From positions 1 to 37,592 of the forward strand of contig JALOTT010000001.1 in the NCBI GenBank assembly GCA_025457745.1: a stretch of DNA of 37,592 bases, given 5' to 3'. Source of the stretch: Verrucomicrobiota bacterium (GTDB lineage: Bacteria; Verrucomicrobiota; Verrucomicrobiia; Limisphaerales; JADLHS01). A program made the position numbers and the translations under genes. Within the stretch, counting starts at the first letter, position 1. Each line of letters begins with the position of its first letter. Under the pieces are notes generated by a model, which did not search any database, had not been told where the DNA came from, and was given only the letters and a program-made list of their open reading frames with translations. Shown piece by piece: positions 30,878 through 37,592 of the stretch.

Positions 30878-32197
30878 ATGCCCCACACGCAACATCCCAT
30901 CGAAATTTTGAGGTTCAACACCTGTGGTTCGGTGGACGACGGCAAATCCACGCTCATTGGCCGTCTGCTCTACGACTCGAAATCGTTAATGGAAGACCAG
31001 CTTGAGACGTTGGAAAAATCCGCCGACATCACCGGTGGCGGCCAAATCAACCTCGCCAACCTGACCGACGGACTCCGCGCCGAGCGCGAGCAGGGCATCA
31101 CGATTGACGTGGCGTATCGTTACTTCGCCACGCCCCGCCGCAAATTCATCGTCGCCGACACGCCGGGCCACGTGCAATACACGCGCAACATGGTCACCGG
31201 CTCGTCCACCGCAAACCTCTCCGTCGTGCTCGTGGACGCGCGACAGGGCGTCATCGAGCAGAGCCGCCGCCACACGTTCATCGCGGCGACGCTCGGCATT
31301 CCTCACTTGGTCATCGCCGTCAACAAAATGGATTTGGTGGGTTGGGATCGGGAGCGATTTCTTGAAATACGCGACGACTTCGAGGCTTTCCTGCCACGCC
31401 TCGACATCTTCAAGGACGTGAAGTTCATTCCCATCAGCGCGCTTAACGGCGACAACGTCGTTGACCCCTCGGCGCACACGCCGTGGTATGAAGGCCCGAC
31501 GCTGCTCCGCCATCTGGAAAACGTGCACATCGCCAGCGACTGGAACATGAGCGCGTTCCGTTTTCCCGTGCAGTGGGTTAACCGCCCATACAATCCGACG
31601 AACCCGGAGCTTCACGACTTTCGCGGACTCAGCGGACAAATCGCGGGCGGCATCGTCAAAGTCGGACAAAAGGTTTTGGTGTTGCCCAGCAGCCTCAAGA
31701 CCACGGTGAAACAAATCTGGACGCTCGACGGCCCGCTGCCGGAAGCCTTCTGCCCGCAATCCGTCACGCTCGTGCTGGAACACGACCTCGACGTGAGCCG
31801 CGGCGACATGCTCATCGGCCCGGAAAACCTGCCGGGCATGAGCGCGGACTTGCAGGCGCGGATTTGCTGGATGCACCCCCGCGCGTTGCAGGCCGGTCGG
31901 AAATTCTTCCTCAAGCACACCACGCAGACCGTGCAAGCCGTCGTCACTCGCCTCGAAAACCGCGTGAACATTCATACCTTCGACCCCGAACCCGACCCGG
32001 CGGAACTGGCATTGAATGATCTGGGTGAAGTCCGCTTGAAGACCGCCAAGCCGCTGGTATTCGACGGCTATAACATCAACCGGCTCACGGGCGCGTTCAT
32101 TCTCATGGAGCAGGGCACGAACGCCACGGTCGCGGCGGGCATGCTCAATTCACCCAGCGAATTGGTGAAGCCCGAATACACTGACTTCGCCATCTAG
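30878..32197 (+). CDS. cysN: Sulfate adenylyltransferase subunit 1 (GTPase)
   Basis: 439 residues from ATG 30878. It couples GTP hydrolysis to APS synthesis by CysD. G-motifs: NTCGSVDDGKSTLIGRLLYD near 14-33, DVAYRYFATPRRKFIVADTP with DTPGH near 96, and NKMDLVGWDR near 149. These are followed by the EF-Tu-like domains 2 and 3, ending GAFILMEQGTNATVAAGML. There is no fused CysC kinase domain (the protein ends at the usual CysN length). The start is 11 bases after the inverted-repeat element; no strong ribosome-binding site is visible, so the preceding hairpin may influence translation or the CysD:CysN ratio. Confidence 0.95.
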   Translation: MPHTQHPIEILRFNTCGSVDDGKSTLIGRLLYDSKSLMEDQLETLEKSADITGGGQINLANLTDGLRAEREQGITIDVAYRYFATPRRKFIVADTPGHVQYTRNMVTGSSTANLSVVLVDARQGVIEQSRRHTFIAATLGIPHLVIAVNKMDLVGWDRERFLEIRDDFEAFLPRLDIFKDVKFIPISALNGDNVVDPSAHTPWYEGPTLLRHLENVHIASDWNMSAFRFPVQWVNRPYNPTNPELHDFRGLSGQIAGGIVKVGQKVLVLPSSLKTTVKQIWTLDGPLPEAFCPQSVTLVLEHDLDVSRGDMLIGPENLPGMSADLQARICWMHPRALQAGRKFFLKHTTQTVQAVVTRLENRVNIHTFDPEPDPAELALNDLGEVRLKTAKPLVFDGYNINRLTGAFILMEQGTNATVAAGMLNSPSELVKPEYTDFAI

Positions 32198-32198
32198 A

Positions 32199-32276
32199 CC
32201 GGAGCGCGAGTTGTCCTCAACTCGCAGCACATTGGTTTTTTCGGGCCGCTGCGGATTGGGACAATCCGCGCTCCGG
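32199..32276. repeat. Palindromic element between cysN and nuoL (CCGGAGCGCG family)
   Basis: The left arm begins CCGGAGCGCGAGTTGTCC and the right arm, read on the other strand, CCGGAGCGCGGATTGTCCCA. Each arm also has its own internal palindrome, giving a cloverleaf-like potential. It starts two bases before the end of the cysN 3' flank and could act as a transcript-end hairpin for the cys operon. Confidence 0.8.
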
Positions 32277-32385
32277 CACCAGCGCTGGGCTGCGCCATTC
32301 CAGCATTAATCGTTCGCGTACTCATTGACGTACGCGACGCTGGTTTCCTATGCTTTGCGCGTTTCCGCCGTGAATTTCACCTGGG

Positions 32386-34332
<1,947 letters not shown>

Positions 34333-34362
34333 CACCGATGACACACAACGTAATTCGACTTT

Positions 34363-34506
34363 CATTAGCACCTGGCTTTAGCCAGGTGTCTAATGCGGGC
34401 GGAGCGGAAAAACCGTTTCAACGGTTTCTTCGTGCGGGCAGCAAACCTTTGAAACGGTTTGCGCGTTACGTCGTCGCAAACACCCGGCTGAAGCCTGGTG
34501 CTAATG
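34363..34506. repeat. Palindromic element after nuoL (CATTAGCACCTGGCT family)
   Basis: Begins CATTAGCACCTGGCTTTAGC and ends GGCTGAAGCCTGGTGCTAAT plus G. The arms are inverted repeats with a few changes, and each arm contains its own small hairpin (CCTGGCTTTAGCCAGG). The interior has further short palindromes (AAACCGTTTCAACGGTTT). It marks the left side of the two-gene insertion in the nuo cluster. Confidence 0.85.
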
Positions 34507-34540
34507 AGATAGGCGATGTGATAATCAATGGAGGCGTGGC

Positions 34541-34924
34541 GTGCTGATTGTCGGCCACAACTACACTCGTGATGAAATCGCCCAAGAGTTGGGCGGCAGC
34601 ACGATTGAATTTCTTCCGAGCGTCAATGGTCGCGTCGTGTGTGCCTGCTTGCGGACGGACCTCAATCCAGACGCGCCACGAATTATTTTGCCCGGGCACG
34701 GCCCACAAATTCAGGCGTCTGCTGAATCGCTTTGCGCTCAACACGGCGCTATCCGTGTCTTTATCAAGCGGCGGGTAAACGCTTGGGAGTATGTCGGCGA
34801 TTTCGAGGTCGAGCGATTCTCGCTCGATTCTCAAGAGATCACGAAACAGGAAACTCATGCTCAGAGAAGCGGAGAGCAAGGAATCAGCAGGATCATTTAC
34901 ATGAAGGAGGTTCTTAGGCCATGA
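34541..34924 (+). CDS. Hypothetical protein inserted in the nuo cluster
   Basis: 127 residues with GTG start, unrecognised. It begins MLIVGHNYTRDEIAQELGGS and contains LPSVNGRVVCACLRTDLNPD, IILPGHGPQIQASAESLCAQ and RVFIKRRVNAWEYVGDFEVE: a mixed alpha/beta protein with conserved-looking Trp and charged residues. In style it resembles small N-terminal modules found with restriction-like endonucleases, but I cannot name a family. Its stop overlaps the ATG of the lipoprotein gene (ATGA), so the pair is coupled. It is less GC-rich than the nuo genes, consistent with recent acquisition. There is no membrane segment and no relation to complex I is apparent. Confidence 0.65.
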   Translation: MLIVGHNYTRDEIAQELGGSTIEFLPSVNGRVVCACLRTDLNPDAPRIILPGHGPQIQASAESLCAQHGAIRVFIKRRVNAWEYVGDFEVERFSLDSQEITKQETHAQRSGEQGISRIIYMKEVLRP

Positions 34925-35514
34925 ATACACGCAACACGTTTCTAGTTGTCACGACCTCGCTCCTTTTTCTGGCAGGATGTGCGAACCCTCAGTTTACTCA
35001 GTATCGAAAAGAGTTTACGCCGACGAACTGGCGAACCGTAGCGATTCTGCCGTTTTCTGGTGATGCCCGTTTCACGACGATGGCAGCCGACACTTTTACG
35101 ATTAGGTTTTTGGGCATTAAGAGCCTGCGCGTCATTCAACCGTCTCAGACCGAAGTGTTCGTTAAGCGGTTGGGGATCGTCGCGACGCCAAATGGTTACG
35201 ATGTTTTGGAAGCCCAGCGCATCGCGAAGGAGATTGATGCGGATGTGATCATTATGGGCGTCGTGACCAGCCACAATGATGGGATGACGATGAATGGGTT
35301 TTGCACTGCAAAGGTCATTGACGCTGCTTCAGGTGAAATTATCGCGGCATGTCATTATCCAAGCGGGTTGCTTTTCGGCTATAGCGAGCACCAAGGCGTA
35401 GTTTCGGCGACGGACAGGGCGGCCAAGGAAATTCTTAGAATACTCAACGAGTTGGAAGCGAGAAACAAGTTAGTCCCTGCTAAGACAACAACCAGGGAGG
35501 AGAAGAGAATATGA
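34921..35514 (+). CDS. Predicted lipoprotein of unknown function
   Basis: 197 residues: a signal peptide with lipobox LFLAGC (Cys at about residue 20), then a soluble domain including VAILPFSGDARFTTMAADTF, VIQPSQTEVFVKRLGI and AQRIAKEIDADVIIMGVVTS. A strand giving VAILPF, a repeat of IQPSQ type and DVIIMG recall the CsgG/LpoB/FlgO-like group of periplasmic lipoproteins, so that fold is likely, but the role is unknown. The ribosome-binding site AAGGAGG lies 11 bases upstream inside the previous gene. It ends 38 bases before nuoM. Lower GC than the surrounding nuo genes. Confidence 0.7.
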   Translation: MNTRNTFLVVTTSLLFLAGCANPQFTQYRKEFTPTNWRTVAILPFSGDARFTTMAADTFTIRFLGIKSLRVIQPSQTEVFVKRLGIVATPNGYDVLEAQRIAKEIDADVIIMGVVTSHNDGMTMNGFCTAKVIDAASGEIIAACHYPSGLLFGYSEHQGVVSATDRAAKEILRILNELEARNKLVPAKTTTREEKRI

Positions 35515-35551
35515 ATATTTTCCAAGTCTCTGTGGCTAATTTGAAATTGTG

Positions 35552-37156
35552 ATGTCCATATTGACCTACATCTTCCTGCTTCCGTTGCTCGCCGCCATCG
35601 CGCTGGCGTTTGTGCCGCGCAACTTTGCCGTCATCATGCGCGCCGCGGCGGTGGGCGTGACGTTCGTCACGATGCTGCTCGCGTTGTTGATGTTCTGGCA
35701 GTTCAACGGCGCGACGGCGGACGCGAGCGGCTACAAGTTCGTCAGCACCATTCCCGGGCTCGGCGCGGAATCGCTCGGCATCGCCTGCAAGTTGGGCGTG
35801 GACGGCTTGAACGTCGGACTGGTCTTGATGGGCGCGATCGTCGCGTTCGCGGCGGCGTGCTGTTCGTTCGAGATCAAATCGCGCGAGAAGGAGTTTTATA
35901 TCCTGCTGCTCGTGATGACCGGCGGCATCCTCGGCGCGTTCATGTCGCTCGACTTGTTCTTCTTCTACTTCTTCCACGAACTCGCGCTCGTGCCGACGTT
36001 CATCATGATCGGCGTGTGGGGTCGCGGCGAGCGGAAGAACTACGCGACGTTCCAGATCACGCTCTATCTCAGCATTGGCGCGCTGCTGGCGCTCATCGGC
36101 CTGATCGCGCTTTACCTGCAAGTGCCGGTGGACCTGCGTGCTGCGGACAAAGTGGGATTCAGCATCCCAGCGCTGACGGAGTATTTCGCAGACCCGGCAC
36201 ACACAATGGCCGCGGGCGCGCAGTATTTCATCTTCCCGCTGCTGCTGTTCGGGTTTGGAATCCTCGTTTCGCTCTGGCCGTTCCATTCCTGGGCGGCGCT
36301 GGGCTACGGTTCTGCCCCAAGCGCAACGGCGATGTTGCACGCGGGCGTGCTGAAGAAGTTCGGGCTTTATGGTTTGATTCGCGTGGCGCTGCCGTTCATG
36401 CCGCAGGCGGCGCAAGGCTGGATGCAAATCCTCGCGTGGCTTTGCCTCGGCAACATTCTCTACGTCGGTTGGGTGGCGATGCGGCAGAAGAATCTGAACC
36501 TGCTGATCGGCAATTCCAGCGTGGCGCACATGGGCTTCGTCTTCCTCGGCATCGCGAGCCTGAACCTCATCGGGGTGACGGGAGCGGTCGTCATCATGGT
36601 GGCGCACGGCTTCCTTGCGGCGCTGACGTTTGGCTTGAGCGGCTACATCTACAACCAGACCGGCACGCTGGAGATGAACGAACTCGGCGGGCTGGCGAAG
36701 AAGCTGCGCTTCGTTGGGGTGGCGCTGACGATGGCGGCGATGGCCGGTTGCGGTCTGCCCGGCTTCCTGAATTTCGTGGGCGAAGTCACGGTGTTCTTCG
36801 GGGCATGGCAAGTGCCGGCGTTGCGTATCGTGACGGTGCTGGCAGTTTGGGGCGCGCTGATCATCGGCGCGGTTTACATGTTGCGGATGGCGCGAACAGT
36901 CCTGCATGGGCCGCTGCCAGAAAAGTGGTCGGGCCTCGTGGACGCGAGTCCTTGGCGCAAGCTGCCCTACGCGGTCTTGCTTGCGAGTTTGCTGGTGTTT
37001 GGCTTCTTCCCGAGTTTGCTGACGGAGAAGATCAAGCCGGAGGTGGAAAGGATTGTGAACATGGCGACGACTGGTGGCAGCGGACGTGAGTCCGCTCAAA
37101 CCTCCGTTGTGGAAAGTCAGAGCCTCCTCACGTCGGCTGCCACGAAATCAGAATGA
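35552..37156 (+). CDS. nuoM: NADH-quinone oxidoreductase subunit M, with an element-derived C-terminus
   Basis: 534 residues, about 14 transmembrane helices, an antiporter-like proton-pumping subunit of complex I. Conserved segments: DLFFFYFFHELALVPTFIMI near 132-151 (key Glu), FPLLLFGFGILVSLWPFHSW near 230, the HAGVLKKFGLYGLIRVALP region and NSSVAHMGFVFLGIASLN. ATG 35552 is chosen over an adjacent GTG. The last about 27 residues (GSGRESAQTS through TSAATKSE) are encoded by a palindromic element (37075-37143) and are absent from NuoM as I know it; the stop then overlaps the nuoN start as ATGA, so coupling survives. The preceding helix ends LLTEKIKPEVE, the usual NuoM end. Confidence 0.93.
   Translation: MSILTYIFLLPLLAAIALAFVPRNFAVIMRAAAVGVTFVTMLLALLMFWQFNGATADASGYKFVSTIPGLGAESLGIACKLGVDGLNVGLVLMGAIVAFAAACCSFEIKSREKEFYILLLVMTGGILGAFMSLDLFFFYFFHELALVPTFIMIGVWGRGERKNYATFQITLYLSIGALLALIGLIALYLQVPVDLRAADKVGFSIPALTEYFADPAHTMAAGAQYFIFPLLLFGFGILVSLWPFHSWAALGYGSAPSATAMLHAGVLKKFGLYGLIRVALPFMPQAAQGWMQILAWLCLGNILYVGWVAMRQKNLNLLIGNSSVAHMGFVFLGIASLNLIGVTGAVVIMVAHGFLAALTFGLSGYIYNQTGTLEMNELGGLAKKLRFVGVALTMAAMAGCGLPGFLNFVGEVTVFFGAWQVPALRIVTVLAVWGALIIGAVYMLRMARTVLHGPLPEKWSGLVDASPWRKLPYAVLLASLLVFGFFPSLLTEKIKPEVERIVNMATTGGSGRESAQTSVVESQSLLTSAATKSE
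37075..37143. repeat. Palindromic element forming the 3' end of nuoM (GGCAGCGGACGTGAGTCCGC family)
   Basis: Left arm TGGCAGCGGACGTGAGTCCG; right arm read on the other strand TGGCAGCCGACGTGAGGAGG. The arms are inverted repeats with several changes. It is related to the element at 20996-21066. It supplies the C-terminal codons of nuoM and lies nine bases before the nuoN ATG. Confidence 0.8.
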
Positions 37157-37592
37157 ACCTTTCTTTGATGACATTGGAAATCTCGGTGGTGGCACTCGGC
37201 CTCGTGATGCTGCTGGCGGATTTGTGGCTGCCGGCGGAGCGCAAACGCGCGCTGGGTTACGCGGCAGCGGCGGCATTGGGACTCTTGTTCCTCAACAGCT
37301 TCACCGGCCATTGCAGTTGCGCCCTCAGCGGCGAGGCGTTCGGCGGGATGTTCGTGCAGGATGGGCTTTCGGTTTTCTTCAAGCGTTTCTTCCTGCTCGC
37401 AGCGGTTCTGGTGCTGATTCTGGCCGTGGAGTTCTCCGACCGCATCGCGGCGGGCGTCTCGGAGTATTACTCGCTCATCGTCTTCGCGCTGGCAGGAATG
37501 TTGTTCGCCGCGTCGTCAAACGACTTCCTGATGCTGTTCGTCTCCATCGAACTCATCACGATCACGTTCTACGTGCTGACGAGCTTTCAACG
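37153..37592 (+). CDS. nuoN: NADH-quinone oxidoreductase subunit N, N-terminal part (runs off window)
   Basis: 146 codons are visible. The ATG overlaps the nuoM stop. The sequence begins MNLSLMTLEISVVALGLVML and shows hydrophobic helices (YAAAAALGLLFL, FLLAAVLVLILAVEFS, YYSLIVFALAGMLFAASSND), then FLMLFVSIELITITFYVLTS, the NuoN-typical segment with the conserved Glu in a helix. It is the third antiporter-like subunit of complex I. It is not broken within the window. Confidence 0.93.
   Translation, partial: MNLSLMTLEISVVALGLVMLLADLWLPAERKRALGYAAAAALGLLFLNSFTGHCSCALSGEAFGGMFVQDGLSVFFKRFFLLAAVLVLILAVEFSDRIAAGVSEYYSLIVFALAGMLFAASSNDFLMLFVSIELITITFYVLTSFQ

Noticed and set aside
35480-37099. Long open frame antisense to nuoM (about 540 codons)
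   Set aside because: It mirrors the codon bias of nuoM, is extremely rich in Arg, His, Gln and Asp, has no domain, and runs opposite a clear complex I gene.

Overview
The window is GC-rich bacterial chromosome with densely packed genes. It looks like Verrucomicrobiota, probably near Pedosphaera/Limisphaerales. That placement is inference: it rests on the overall gene set (archaeal-type phosphoglycerate mutase, DUF748 protein, stand-alone cysD/cysN, a TM0106-type nuclease remnant) and on short palindromic elements that insert into reading frames and are read as peptides such as VGQASRLS, ETGATP and GRVTPCAP, which I associate with that group. No rRNA, tRNA, CRISPR array or classical transposase was seen.

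Layout. 1-1277: 3' end of an MmeI-like DNA methyltransferase, coupled to a 34-residue ORF and a cysteine-rich protein. 1661-3493: typA. 3546-8096: a SYLF-domain gene with a nonsense codon, a DUF465 protein, a receiver/PAS/SpoIIE-phosphatase signalling protein and a ceramidase remnant. 8151-13512: a large DUF748 protein, a hicA remnant, pheS with a peptide-coding insertion, and a two-ACT-domain protein. 13686-20482: a DNA-processing block, recQ-phosphoribosyltransferase plus a dprA-like gene on the plus strand, facing a minus-strand operon of a SWIM/SNF2 helicase and two unknown genes. 20656-21812: two genes truncated against each other at a rearrangement junction. 22176-26405: apgM, then a RadC-N-only protein overlapping a large methyltransferase with a possible C-terminal nuclease domain. 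26693-32197: assimilatory sulfate reduction (cysI, DUF2061, cysH, cysD, cysN), interrupted by two inverted-repeat elements, one carrying a GxxExxY protein gene. 32386 to the end: nuoL, a two-gene insertion, nuoM and the start of nuoN.

How the genes work together. CysD and CysN activate sulfate to APS/PAPS, CysH reduces it to sulfite and CysI reduces sulfite to sulfide. NuoL, NuoM and NuoN are the proton-pumping membrane subunits of complex I. The methyltransferase, RecQ/DprA, SNF2 and RadC-N/methyltransferase loci are plausible DNA modification, repair or defence functions.

The most unusual property is the abundance of short inverted-repeat elements of several families. They lie between genes and, in frame, inside coding sequences including pheS and nuoL. 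A 435-bp cassette between cysH and cysD has near-perfect 31-bp terminal inverted repeats and encodes only a GxxExxY-family PD-(D/E)XK-like protein. A non-coding relative with a similar outer repeat sits between cysD and cysN.
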